A stretch of 64,000 nt of DNA from Neokomagataea anthophila. Its GTDB lineage: Bacteria > Pseudomonadota > Alphaproteobacteria > Acetobacterales > Acetobacteraceae. The first letter of the stretch is position 1; each line of letters starts with the position of its first letter. A model generated the notes under the pieces. That model was not told the DNA's origin. It made no database searches and saw only the letters and a list, made by a program, of their open reading frames with translations. Position numbers and translations under genes: made by a program. The stretch spans positions 248,001-312,000 of the forward strand of contig NZ_JAGRQH010000003.1 in assembly GCF_018122595.1 (NCBI RefSeq), read 5' to 3'. This document shows positions 32,882 to 43,907 of this stretch, in pieces.

Positions 32882-34795
32882 TTAGAAAGCTTCTGGGTGG
32901 AAATGCGCATGAACCGTCTCTGCTGTAACGCGATTGATACCCGGAACGGATAAGAGCGCTTCAAGGCTGGCCTGCCGTACGTCACGTGCGGAGCCAAAGT
33001 GATGCAAAAGAATTTTTTTGCGTGCGGGGCCCACTCCTGGGATGTCATCCAGAGATGAAGACGTAAGCTTTTTAGAGCGTCCGCTCCTATGTGTTGTAAT
33101 AGCAAAGCGGTGGGCTTCATCACGTAGGCGTTGCAGATAATAGAGCACTGGGTCACGCTCTGGGAGTTGGAATGGAGGTTTGTGGGACGTAAAAAACCAT
33201 TCACGCCCAGCATTGCGGTCTACACCTTTAGCGATTCCTACGATGGGAATATCGGTTACGCCGAGTTCCGTAAGAATACGCTGCACCGCGTTAAACTGTC
33301 CCTGCCCGCCATCAATCAATAAGAGGTCTGGCTTATCCGTAATGGAAGCAGGTTGAGTTTCTGAAGGGGTTCGCTTGAAGCGGCGTTCCATAACTTCGCG
33401 CATCATGCCGAAGTCATCTCCGGGGGCTATATCGCTTCGAATTGAGTATTTGCGGTAGGCACGTTTCTCAAACCCATCAGGCCCACCGACGACCATCACA
33501 CCATACGGCGCCTGCCCCATGATGTGTGAGTTATCGTATGTTTCGATGCGCTGCGGGACGGTTGGCAAGTCAAAAGCTTTAGCGACGCCTTCAAGGAGCT
33601 GACGTTGTCCGGTGCTTTCTGCTAATTTGCGTTCGAGTGCTTCACGTGCATTTAGGATGGCGTGATCTAGAATATCTTTCTTCTGTCCGCGCTGAGGTAA
33701 AGTAATCTGAATTTTTTTCGTGCTTTTTGATGATAGTGCGGCTGCTAAAAGATCTTGTTCTTCCAAAGGTTCATTAATGAGAAGTGAGGGTGGCGGGGGT
33801 TTGTTATCGTAGAATTGCAGTAAAAAAGCACTGAGTACGGCAGATGGCGTTTCGTCTGCATCATGTGATGGGTAAAATGCTCTATTGCCGTTATTGCGCC
33901 CTCCACGGATGAAAAAGACTTGAATGCAGCTGCGTCCTGCTGCCTGCCAAAGTGCGATAACATCAGTATCAGGTAATGCGGTAGGGTTGATGACATCTGA
34001 ATGTTGAGTGCCGGTGAAACCACGAATGCGGTCTCTTAATGAAGCGGCACGTTCAAACTCAAGATTAGCTGAAGCTTCTTCCATCTCTCTAATGAGTTTG
34101 TCGTGCAGTTCTGTATTTTTCCCAGATAAAAATAATTTGGCTTGCTCTAATAGGTCAGCATAATTTTCTTTAGAGATACGGTCGACGCATGGCGCTGAGC
34201 AGCGTTTGATTTGATGTAAAAGGCATGGGCGTGTTCGGCTAGAGAGAATGGCGTCTGAGCATGAACGTAGAAGGAAATTTCTTTGCAGGACGTTTAATGT
34301 TTGGTTGACCGCCCAAGCGGAAGCAAATGGTCCCCAATAGCTGGCTCCTTTGATGGGCTTTCCGCGTTGTTTGGTTACTTGTGCGAAGGGGTGCCCTTCT
34401 GTGAGGACAAGCCAAGGCAGGCTCTTATCGTCACGCAGTAAGATATTGAAGCGAGGCTTCATGCGTTTGATATAATTTGCTTCGAGTAAAAGCGCGTCTG
34501 CTTCACTGGAAGTAATCACAATTTCCATGCTGTGCGTCAGAGATACCATGCGGCGCAAGCGCTCTGGTAACTGTTGTAGGCGTAGATAAGAGGATACGCG
34601 GTTTTTAAGATTTAATGCTTTGCCGACATAGAGCACCTCCCCTTTGTCGCCCAGCATACGATAGACGCCAGGGTTATGCGGGATTGTCCTTAATGCAGCG
34701 CGGATAGCATCGGCCCCAATTGGTGAAGGCGTGACGGAAGTTGCCTGTTCGGTGCTTTTCTGGATGGGGGAAGAAGATGCTGATGTGTCATTCAT
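32882..34795 (-). CDS. uvrC: excinuclease ABC subunit C
   Basis: Makes the two incisions in nucleotide excision repair. The roughly 637-residue protein has an N-terminal GIY-YIG domain (NPGVYRML...[13 protein letters not shown]), a Cys-rich region ([15 protein letters not shown]), the UvrB-binding helix pair, the RNase H-like endonuclease ([10 protein letters not shown]), and a C-terminal helix-hairpin-helix ([10 protein letters not shown]). The ATG at 34795 is preferred to a TTG twelve codons upstream. The 250 bases upstream hold no gene or SOS box that I can see. Confidence 0.95.
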   Translation of the reverse strand: MNDTSASSSPIQKSTEQATSVTPSPIGADAIRAALRTIPHNPGVYRMLGDKGEVLYVGKALNLKNRVSSYLRLQQLPERLRRMVSLTHSMEIVITSSEADALLLEANYIKRMKPRFNILLRDDKSLPWLVLTEGHPFAQVTKQRGKPIKGASYWGPFASAWAVNQTLNVLQRNFLLRSCSDAILSSRTRPCLLHQIKRCSAPCVDRISKENYADLLEQAKLFLSGKNTELHDKLIREMEEASANLEFERAASLRDRIRGFTGTQHSDVINPTALPDTDVIALWQAAGRSCIQVFFIRGGRNNGNRAFYPSHDADETPSAVLSAFLLQFYDNKPPPPSLLINEPLEEQDLLAAALSSKSTKKIQITLPQRGQKKDILDHAILNAREALERKLAESTGQRQLLEGVAKAFDLPTVPQRIETYDNSHIMGQAPYGVMVVGGPDGFEKRAYRKYSIRSDIAPGDDFGMMREVMERRFKRTPSETQPASITDKPDLLLIDGGQGQFNAVQRILTELGVTDIPIVGIAKGVDRNAGREWFFTSHKPPFQLPERDPVLYYLQRLRDEAHRFAITTHRSGRSKKLTSSSLDDIPGVGPARKKILLHHFGSARDVRQASLEALLSVPGINRVTAETVHAHFHPEAF

Positions 34796-35082
34796 GATGG
34801 GGTTATAGTCATCCACTGATCCTGTGGACAAGTCTGTGGGTTGAGGTGTGACAGAATCATGAAGGCCTTGATCTTCCAGACTTGCTTTCAGATTGCCTAT
34901 TTTTTAGGCATAAAGCATAAGTTATTGAAAATAAAGGTGTTTTGTTTTCGTTCTCTTTCTCTGTGCTCTAGAGGGCTTTCATATGAATTAAATTTACATC
35001 TGCACCAGAATGGTCGTGGACAAATGGTTTTGTTTGTGGCAAGAGACGCCGATTTTTATCGACGCCCTCGCAAAAATGGACC

Positions 35083-36099
35083 TTATTTCACAGGGTGTTT
35101 TGCATATGTTTCAGCGCTCTGAAGCACCCTAAGCATGTTGCCTCCCCAAACAGCGTTAAGCTCATCGTTTACGAAACCAGCTTTTACGAGTGCTTGGGTC
35201 ACGTTATGCGTTTTAGAAGCGTCCTCCCATCCTTGTATGCCGCCTCCCCCATCAAAGTCAGATGATATTCCGACGTGCCGGACGCCGATCTTATCCGCAA
35301 CATAACGAACATGCTGCACAAGATCATTGAGTGTACCGCCACCACCTTTGCGTAAGAAACTGCTCATGGCTGTGATTTGTATAACGCCGCCCGTATCCCG
35401 CAGACGTAAAAGTTGTTCGTCATCAAGGTTGCGAGGGTGGTCACATAATGCGCGAGCGCATGAATGGCTGGCAACAATTGGAGTTTTAGAAATTTCTGTT
35501 GCTTGCATCATCGTTGAGCGCGCCGCATGGGATACATCAATCACAACACCATGATCGTTCATGGCTGAGATTGCTTGACGTCCGAGCGGAGATAGGCCGC
35601 CATGACGGGTCGGTAAATCACCTAAATCAGCGCGTGCGATGGCCGCATCAGCCAGAGCATTATGCCCATTATGGGTTAGGGTAATATACCGAACGCCAAA
35701 ATTATTTACGAAAAAACCAACATTTTCAGGGTTTTCGCCGAGAGCATAACCATTCTCGATGACTGGGACGACGGCAAGGGCACCTTCTTTTTTGGCTTGA
35801 ATAATACTGTCTGCCGTACGGCAGATACGTAGAGGAGTGGATGGGCTTGCTTGTTGTGGGAGGGATGTGATTACGGACAGCATGTCCTGGGCACGCTGAA
35901 AGGCTTCAGCGTGCCCTGTATCGCTCAGTGGGCCTTGGGGGATATAGGCAGCAAGACATACACTGTGCAGGCCACCTTGGCGCGCCTTATGGTAGTCCAC
36001 TTTGCGCGTTGTTTCAGGGTTCATCATATCGCCCTGATCTGGCCAAGGAATGTCGATATGCGTATCGAAGGTGAGAAATGGGCTGATTGCTGCTGTCAT
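35083..36099 (-). CDS. membrane dipeptidase (peptidase M19)
   Basis: 338-residue zinc dipeptidase of the renal dipeptidase family. Metal ligands are seen in FDTHIDIPW (HxD), the conserved Glu in VPVIENGYAL, the His pair in DVSHAARSTM and ASHSCARALCDHPRNLDD, and the ISSDFDGGGGI loop. Substrate unknown. No signal peptide is visible, so it is probably cytoplasmic. Confidence 0.92.
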   Translation of the reverse strand: MTAAISPFLTFDTHIDIPWPDQGDMMNPETTRKVDYHKARQGGLHSVCLAAYIPQGPLSDTGHAEAFQRAQDMLSVITSLPQQASPSTPLRICRTADSIIQAKKEGALAVVPVIENGYALGENPENVGFFVNNFGVRYITLTHNGHNALADAAIARADLGDLPTRHGGLSPLGRQAISAMNDHGVVIDVSHAARSTMMQATEISKTPIVASHSCARALCDHPRNLDDEQLLRLRDTGGVIQITAMSSFLRKGGGGTLNDLVQHVRYVADKIGVRHVGISSDFDGGGGIQGWEDASKTHNVTQALVKAGFVNDELNAVWGGNMLRVLQSAETYAKHPVK

Positions 36100-36187
36100 A
36101 AGACCTTAGTGTGGGGATTGTTGCCATTTCTGCAAGAGGGTGATCAGTTCTCGTCATACATATTATAGTGAAAAGGCCATTGCGCAC

Positions 36188-36988
36188 ATGCGTCTGATTA
36201 CCTGGAATATTAATTCATTACGTCTTCGCTTGCCCTTGCTGCAAAGGCTGACGCATGACGAGCAGCCAGACGTGATCTGCCTGCAAGAAACGAAAGTGCC
36301 AGACCCTTTGTTCCCCGCGGAGCAATTGCGGGAGATGGGATGGAAGCATCATGTGTATTGGGGAATGAAGGGCTATAATGGCGTTGCTATTCTCTCACGC
36401 TATCCGTTAGAGGCAGTACAATCCGCGCCCGACTGGTGTGGGCGTAGTGACAGCCGGCACGTCGCGGCATGGGTTCATCTGCCAGCCGGTCGTGTATTGG
36501 TGCATAATTTTTATGTTCCCGCAGGTGGTGACGTACCTGATGCGGTGGAGAACGAGAAATTTGCGCATAAGCTTGCATTTTTAGAAGAGGCTCGTGCTTT
36601 TTTTGCGCAGAGGTCTTTTAAAAATAGTATCTTGGTTGGAGATCTTAATATTGCACCATGTGAGCATGATGTGTGGAGCCACAAGCAGCTTTTAAAAATT
36701 GTTAGCCATACGCCTGTTGAGGTGGAAGCTTTGAATGCTTGGCACAATACTGGGTTCGTTGATGCAATGCGCCATCTCATTCCAGAACCAGAAAAGCTTT
36801 ATACATGGTGGTCTTATCGCAACCGGGATTGGAAAAAATCTAATCGTGGGCGGCGTCTTGACCATGTTTGGGTTAGCCCAGATCTTTTGCCGGGTGTGAC
36901 GGCCTGTCGCGTTTTAAAAGATGCTCGTGATTGGGAAGGTCCATCTGACCACGTACCAGTCGTGATGGACCTTGCAGTGCCCGTTTAA
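36188..36988 (+). CDS. xth: exodeoxyribonuclease III
   Basis: AP endonuclease/3' exonuclease of base excision repair. From the ATG at 36188 it has 266 residues beginning MRLITWNINSLR. It shows Glu34 in CLQETK, GDLNIAP, and the closing SDHVPVVMDL. An upstream in-frame start adds 16 residues unlike the family and is rejected. Nine bases separate its end from the convergent regulator gene. Confidence 0.95.
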   Translation: MRLITWNINSLRLRLPLLQRLTHDEQPDVICLQETKVPDPLFPAEQLREMGWKHHVYWGMKGYNGVAILSRYPLEAVQSAPDWCGRSDSRHVAAWVHLPAGRVLVHNFYVPAGGDVPDAVENEKFAHKLAFLEEARAFFAQRSFKNSILVGDLNIAPCEHDVWSHKQLLKIVSHTPVEVEALNAWHNTGFVDAMRHLIPEPEKLYTWWSYRNRDWKKSNRGRRLDHVWVSPDLLPGVTACRVLKDARDWEGPSDHVPVVMDLAVPV

Positions 36989-36997
36989 GGCGTTGTT

Positions 36998-37723
36998 TTA
37001 TGCGGCCCCATTGCCGGTGATACGGGCAGTGGGGTCAAGGCGATAACCACCGTTTTCGGTCAAAAGAATAGATGCTTTTGCTGGATTGATCTCAATTTTT
37101 TGGCGCAAACGATAGATATGCGTTTCTAGCGTATGTGTTGTAACGGCTGCGTTATAGCCCCAGACTTCATTGAGCAGAAGTTGACGCGAAACAGCGCGTT
37201 GGCCTGCACGATAAAGGTATTTGAGGATTGCAGCTTCTTTTTCTGTCAAACGGATGCGGCGGTTGCGCGCTGTTTCGATCAGAAGCTTCGCAGAAGGGCG
37301 AAAAGCGTAGGGACCAATTTCAAAAATAGCGTCTTCACTATTTTCGAAAATACGCAGCTGAGCACGAAGACGTGCAAGAAGTTCAGCAACGCGAAATGGC
37401 TTTGCAACGTAGTCATTGGCGCCGGCATCCAACCCGCGGACGACGTCGCTTTCGGCATCAGAGCCGGTCAGCATAATAATCGGCATTGTGACGCCTTTAC
37501 GGCGTAACTCAGCGCAAAAATCACGGCCATCCCCATCTGGGAGGGTGATATCAAGAAGCATCGCGTCAAAACGTGCGCCGGGAGCTTCGAGAAGTTCACG
37601 AGCAGATTTGAGATCTGCGGCCTCTACGGGTTCAAGTTCGCCGCCGTGTTTCAGTTGTTCTGTTAATAAGCGGCGGAGCGTATCATCATCGTCAATAACG
37701 AGAATGGGGCGGGAAGATGTCAT
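36998..37723 (-). CDS. OmpR-family two-component response regulator
   Basis: 241 residues from the ATG at 37723; the frame runs on upstream but the receiver starts here (SSRPILVIDDDDTLRRLL). Acidic pocket Asp11/Asp12, phosphorylated Asp58 (AMLLDITLPDGDG), and Lys in YVAKPF. The C-terminal winged helix includes LTEKEAAILKYLY and TLETHIYRLRQKI. No histidine kinase lies next to it, so the signal is unknown. Confidence 0.9.
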   Translation of the reverse strand: MTSSRPILVIDDDDTLRRLLTEQLKHGGELEPVEAADLKSARELLEAPGARFDAMLLDITLPDGDGRDFCAELRRKGVTMPIIMLTGSDAESDVVRGLDAGANDYVAKPFRVAELLARLRAQLRIFENSEDAIFEIGPYAFRPSAKLLIETARNRRIRLTEKEAAILKYLYRAGQRAVSRQLLLNEVWGYNAAVTTHTLETHIYRLRQKIEINPAKASILLTENGGYRLDPTARITGNGAA

Positions 37724-37879
37724 GATAGCCTGTCTTCGTCCTATTTTGATCGGGTATCCTGTCCCGTCCGAAAGTTGCGTCATTACCGACAAAGGCCGTG
37801 GCGCTACTTGTGCAAAAGAGTCAAGACACATCCTCGTGCATCGACTATGGCAATTTTGCTTCAGAAAGGGAATATCCAG

Positions 37880-38398
37880 ATGATTAAAGCAAATTTGATC
37901 TTTCGAGATGGTGAACCTTTTGTACAGGCAGGTGGCCTGTACTATCGCGCCCGGATAGGTGGCGGGGGAATACGGCAAAATAAGGTCGAAGGGGATCAAG
38001 CAACGCCTGTTGGGACACTTTTATTACGAAAAATATTTTACCGTGCAGATCGAGTGCAGCGTCCGCAATCGGGTGCAGGTCTATTAATAGAGCCACTTTC
38101 TCCCCGGGATGGTTGGTGTGACGATGCCAATCATTCGGACTATAATCGGCAGGTTCTTTTACCCCATGAAGCCTCGTGTGAGACGCTTTGGCGTACTGAC
38201 CATGCGTACGACATTTGTGTGGTGCTGGGGTGGAATGACCAGCCCCCAGTCCCAGGAAAAGGCTCTGCAATTTTTTTACACCTTCCTCCAACCAAAGGTT
38301 ATACGGAAGGGTGCATAGCTTTAGAGGAAGCTGGTTTAAGGGAACTTCTGGCCCAAGGACTGGTTTCTATAACGGTGCCTCAACCTTCAATGGGTTGA
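37880..38398 (+). CDS. YkuD-type L,D-transpeptidase-like protein
   Basis: 172 residues from the ATG at 37880, which has AAAGGG nine bases ahead; the frame is open 35 codons further but that stretch lacks a ribosome site. The catalytic pattern of L,D-transpeptidases is present: His134 in IFLHL and Cys145 in YTEGCIAL. There is no signal peptide with this start, so export is unclear. Its last 19 bases overlap the end of the antiporter gene on the other strand. Confidence 0.82.
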   Translation: MIKANLIFRDGEPFVQAGGLYYRARIGGGGIRQNKVEGDQATPVGTLLLRKIFYRADRVQRPQSGAGLLIEPLSPRDGWCDDANHSDYNRQVLLPHEASCETLWRTDHAYDICVVLGWNDQPPVPGKGSAIFLHLPPTKGYTEGCIALEEAGLRELLAQGLVSITVPQPSMG

Positions 38399-40206
38399 GG
38401 TTCTGGCGGGGTCATGAAAACGAGCAGATCCCCTTCGACGGGTGTTGCGGGGGTCTGATCTTCAGCAGATAAAATGAAGATGCCAGTTTTACGGCGAATA
38501 AACATAAGGTCGAGCCGGTTTTCTCGTTTACCAAATGTTTCGCTCTCCTCTTCTGTGGCGGGCTGTGCGGAAAACCGCCAGCCTTGCCCGAAGAGTGATT
38601 CAAAGAGCATGAAGTTCCACGCGGGCTCCCCTAGGACTTTGCCGCGGGCGTCTCGTGATAGGCCATGATACAAGTCTAGGCGGGCGACGCCAGGGCTGAT
38701 TTGGAAGACACGTTCACGTCCCAATGCAGGAGCAAGATGCCCACAAATCATGCCATTATAGATACCGTCAGCTGTCGTGCTGATGAGATAATCTGCTGGA
38801 CGTTCTTCGAGGGCTTCTTGTCCGTGGCGGGATAAGAGCTCAGCCCGTAAAACCGATATTTTTTGACGTGCTGCCGGCATAAGGGCGTTAGCACGACTAT
38901 CGACCATCAAAATGGGTACAGAGGCTGCTTTTAAGGTTGCTGCGAGGTTTATGGACCATGCGCTGGCCCCCACGATGGCAAGAGCAGGTTCGCTGGAAAA
39001 AGACAGTTTCATGCTACGCGCTAAGGGGCGTAAGGAGAAACCGTGTAAAAGCATGGTGACAGCAATGACGCCAAAGACGGCGGGCATAATCAAGTCTGCT
39101 GAGTGATATCCTGAATCGTGCAGGCGAATCCCGGATGCGCCGGCAACTGCGGCCGCAACAATACCTCGGGGAGCGATCCAGCCGACAAAAACACGCTCAC
39201 GCCATGTCATGTCGGACCCTAGAGTGGCTAAGAAGATACCAAGTGGCCGTACCGCAAAAAGAACAACGAAGGTGAGCGCCATAATGGGTATGGAAAGATG
39301 AGCGAGTGCACCACGCTGTAAGTCTGCGGTGAGCAGGATAAAGAGGACCGAGACAACGAGCACGACCAGAGACTCTTTATTGCGTCTCAGCTCTGCTATG
39401 CCGGGAATATGAAGGTTGGTCAGGGCCATACCAAACACGGTGACGGCAATTAACCCAGCTCCTTCCATTTCTGTATTGCAGGCTGAGAAGATGACGAGTG
39501 CAAGGCTAAGCAGTGCAGGCATCTTCAAGATTTCAGGCATAAGATCGCGTACAAAGAGCGTACGGATCATATAAGCTGGTGCAATACCTGCAGCGATCGA
39601 AAGGGCCGTAGCAGATAAGAGGTCCGGTAAGGTGTGGGTGAAGAAAACGCTTGTATGCACATCAACATGCAGCATGAGGAGTTGCAAAACGACGGCAGCC
39701 AGAATGGCTCCAAGGGGGTCATTAACGATCGCTTCCCACCGGAGGAAAGCGGCAAGTCTTGGTTTAAGTTTGGCACTGCGAAGCAATGGAAGAATGACCG
39801 TAGGGCCGGTTACAACGATGATTGCCCCAAAAAGCAGCGATGTACCCCATTCAAGATGCGCTACAAAATGAGCTGCGAGTGATCCAAGTACCCAATTAAT
39901 GGGGAGTGCGACCAGAGTGAGGCGCATGACCCCTTCCCCAGCATCTCTTAACTGCCGGATATCGAGGGCCATCCCCCCCTCAAACACCACAATAGCCACT
40001 AGCAATGAAACAAGCGGACGGAAGACCCATCCCATGCTCTCTGATGGGTGCAAAAGGCCGAGGCCGGGACCGACAATCAAGCCGATTGTAAAAAGCAGGA
40101 CAATGGCTGGTAGGCGGAGCTTCCATGCGACCCATTGCGCTAAAATTCCGGCGCCAAAGGTTAAGGCAATGCCTATGAAAATATCATACGGTAAATTGGG
40201 AGGCAT
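38380..40206 (-). CDS. CPA1-type cation:proton antiporter with C-terminal nucleotide-binding-like domain
   Basis: 608 residues. About twelve spans occupy the first 390 residues, with the ion-binding region GAIIVVTGPTVILPLL and NDPLGAIL of Na+/H+ exchangers. A Rossmann-like RCK/TrkA-N segment (ALAIVGASAWSINLAATLKAA...MVDS) follows, then a soluble tail. Likely role is sodium or potassium/proton exchange in pH or ion homeostasis; the ion cannot be told from the sequence. Confidence 0.88.
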   Translation of the reverse strand: MPPNLPYDIFIGIALTFGAGILAQWVAWKLRLPAIVLLFTIGLIVGPGLGLLHPSESMGWVFRPLVSLLVAIVVFEGGMALDIRQLRDAGEGVMRLTLVALPINWVLGSLAAHFVAHLEWGTSLLFGAIIVVTGPTVILPLLRSAKLKPRLAAFLRWEAIVNDPLGAILAAVVLQLLMLHVDVHTSVFFTHTLPDLLSATALSIAAGIAPAYMIRTLFVRDLMPEILKMPALLSLALVIFSACNTEMEGAGLIAVTVFGMALTNLHIPGIAELRRNKESLVVLVVSVLFILLTADLQRGALAHLSIPIMALTFVVLFAVRPLGIFLATLGSDMTWRERVFVGWIAPRGIVAAAVAGASGIRLHDSGYHSADLIMPAVFGVIAVTMLLHGFSLRPLARSMKLSFSSEPALAIVGASAWSINLAATLKAASVPILMVDSRANALMPAARQKISVLRAELLSRHGQEALEERPADYLISTTADGIYNGMICGHLAPALGRERVFQISPGVARLDLYHGLSRDARGKVLGEPAWNFMLFESLFGQGWRFSAQPATEEESETFGKRENRLDLMFIRRKTGIFILSAEDQTPATPVEGDLLVFMTPPEPQPIEG

Positions 40207-40308
40207 AATGGCTGTTGGGTCCGTTCGTTACACGCGATCGCTGTGAACGAATATATCGAAAGAGAAGCGCGTTGCCTAATTATGCGCTTATCTCATAAGG
40301 TGAGCCTT

Positions 40309-40806
40309 ATGATTATTCGCCCTGCCCGTTCTTTTGATCGTGACGAAATTTGGCAATGTTTGGCTCCGGTTATACGGAGCGGTGATACTTATGCACTGCC
40401 TAAACATTGGTCACAACGCCAAGTTTTGTCGTATTGGATGCAAGAAGAACACCGAGTTTATGTAGCGGAAACAGCCGATCATCATATTGTTGGTACGTTT
40501 TATATACGCGCCAATCAGAAAGGTGCCGGGGCACATACGGCGAATGCAGGCTTTGTCGCGCGGCTAGGTTATGGGGCTGGTCGGTTAATGGCGGAGCATG
40601 CTTTGACAGAAGCTGCGTCCCTTGGGTATCGGGCGATGCAGTTCAATTTTGTAGTGAGTACCAATGAGCGAGCCATAGAGCTATGGCGTCACCTTGGTTT
40701 TGAGGCCGTTGGGCGCGTGCCTGAAGCGTTCGACCACCCCACGCATGGGATGGTCGATGCTCTGATTATGTGGCGTCGTCTTTCTTCTCCGCCACACGTT
40801 CCATAA
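40309..40806 (+). CDS. GNAT-family N-acetyltransferase
   Basis: 165 residues from the ATG at 40309 (AAGGTG seven bases before). GNAT acetyl-CoA site FVARLGYGAGRLMAEHAL and the C-terminal segment AIELWRHLGFEAVGRVP are typical. Substrate unknown. Its last 41 bases overlap the end of the opposing methyltransferase gene. Confidence 0.88.
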   Translation: MIIRPARSFDRDEIWQCLAPVIRSGDTYALPKHWSQRQVLSYWMQEEHRVYVAETADHHIVGTFYIRANQKGAGAHTANAGFVARLGYGAGRLMAEHALTEAASLGYRAMQFNFVVSTNERAIELWRHLGFEAVGRVPEAFDHPTHGMVDALIMWRRLSSPPHVP

Positions 40807-42082
40807 CGCATGCGAAGAAGCCATCGGTACCGTCTTGGTGCGGTGTAAGGGCAAAAGATCCGCGCTGACGTAACTTCTCAGGAAGGGTTTCTGGCATTTC
40901 CTCTCCTGTAAGGAGGCGGTAATCCGTACGGCGTTTTAAGAAGGCTGCGATTTGTACGGCATTTTCCTGTGCCAAGAGAGAGCATGTTGCATAAATCATG
41001 CGTCCACCTGGCTTCACTAGAGAGGCTGCTCGGTCCAGAATCTCGGCCTGTTTAACCAGAAGTTCTTCAATATCCGTTTGTGTCAGGCGCAGGCGTGCAT
41101 CGGGGTTACGGCGCCATGTGCCGGTACCTGAGCATGGAGCATCGACCAGTACGCGATCAAAGCTGCCGGCACGGCGTTTTGCCCATTTGTCACCGCTAAT
41201 GAGTAAGTGACGTTCGACATTATGAACGCCAGCACGGCGTAAACGTTTGACGGCACCTTCTAGGCGCTTTTCATGAACATCACAGGCAACAATATGGCCG
41301 CGATTATCCATCGTCATTGCAAGAGCGAGCGTCTTTCCGCCGGCACCAGCGCAATAATCAAGCACACGATGCTCAGATTTTGCATCCGCTGCTAGGACGA
41401 CCAACTGAGAGCCTTCATCTTGAATTTCGACCAGCCCGTCACGGAAGGCTTGTGCTGCCGTAACCGGTTGGCGGCCGTCAAGGCGCATGCCCCAAGGTGA
41501 TAAAGCTGTGGGTTCGGCTTTTAATGATTCATTGCGAAGGGCTTTAATGGCAGCCTCACGCGTGCCTTTGAGCAGGTTCACGCGCAGATCAAGCGTCGGA
41601 GCTTCTAGCAATGCAAGCATTTCTGCTTCGAGGCGGTCCCCAAATGTTTCGAGTAAGATTGGTTCAATCCAATCTGGATACTCTAAGCGTACAGCACGGG
41701 GCTGCTTCGGGCTTGAAAGTGAGCGCCCTTCTAGCTTTTTTAAGGCAATATCTTCGCGTGATGTGAGAGGCGATGGTGCGTAACGATCTGTGCCAAACAA
41801 CGCACGGACATTGTCCATGCTCTCTCCACCCAGAAGCAAACTGGCAGCACTGAGCAGGCGTGGCGAAATCGCGCCGCTGAGATCAGAAAAATGCCAGTGT
41901 AGACGACGCCAGCTTCTCAACACATCCCATACGATGGCTGAAATAGCGCGTCGGTCACCGCCGCCGATGTAACGGCGTTCACGGAAAAAAGCATTTGCCG
42001 TCGCATCTGCAGGACGGCGGGGGGCGTTCTGGATCGCACAAAGCAGATCAATCGCGCCAGAAAGGCGGGCTGCAGGGGTCAT
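40766..42082 (-). CDS. RsmB/NOP-family RNA (cytosine-C5) methyltransferase
   Basis: 438 residues. An N-terminal NusB-like helical region (to about 140) is followed by a Rossmann methyltransferase. The SAM motif is LDYCAGAGGKTLA, the release Cys is in VDAPCSGTGTWRRNPD, and the nucleophile Cys is in IYATCSLL. Target is probably 16S rRNA by family, but related enzymes modify other sites, so I give no symbol. Confidence 0.9.
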   Translation of the reverse strand: MTPAARLSGAIDLLCAIQNAPRRPADATANAFFRERRYIGGGDRRAISAIVWDVLRSWRRLHWHFSDLSGAISPRLLSAASLLLGGESMDNVRALFGTDRYAPSPLTSREDIALKKLEGRSLSSPKQPRAVRLEYPDWIEPILLETFGDRLEAEMLALLEAPTLDLRVNLLKGTREAAIKALRNESLKAEPTALSPWGMRLDGRQPVTAAQAFRDGLVEIQDEGSQLVVLAADAKSEHRVLDYCAGAGGKTLALAMTMDNRGHIVACDVHEKRLEGAVKRLRRAGVHNVERHLLISGDKWAKRRAGSFDRVLVDAPCSGTGTWRRNPDARLRLTQTDIEELLVKQAEILDRAASLVKPGGRMIYATCSLLAQENAVQIAAFLKRRTDYRLLTGEEMPETLPEKLRQRGSFALTPHQDGTDGFFACVMERVAEKKDDAT

Positions 42083-42115
42083 GTCGACCCCCTAACCCGT
42101 TTCTGGCGGAATAGC

Positions 42116-42133
42116 GAGAGGCAGAAGCCTCTC
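42116..42133. terminator. candidate terminator hairpin after guaB
   Basis: GAGAGGC/GCCTCTC, seven perfect base pairs with a four-base loop, just past the guaB stop. No T-run follows, so it may be a weak or factor-dependent terminator. Confidence 0.4.
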
Positions 42134-42139
42134 TAACGA

Positions 42140-43816
<1,677 letters not shown>

Positions 43817-43871
43817 CTAAGCCATTGTTTTAATTGTCTTTTTATTTTGACCGATTCGGGTTTTGGGCGAG

Positions 43872-43894
43872 TTTGCTACAAACTTTGCTACAAA
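43872..43894. repeat. tandem 11-bp repeat TTTGCTACAAA next to attL
   Basis: Two perfect copies (43872-43882, 43884-43894) with a 12-base period, about one DNA turn, between attL and the integrase start. A related TTTGCTA follows TTTTGGG near the right end (57341-57354), as it does here at 43861-43878. They may be arm-type recombinase or excisionase sites. Confidence 0.5.
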
Positions 43895-43907
43895 AGGTCA
43901 ATCGAGA

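Noticed and set aside
34841-35122. 93-codon open frame in the uvrC-dipeptidase gap
   Set aside because: No ribosome site, no recognisable pattern, and it overlaps the end of the dipeptidase gene.
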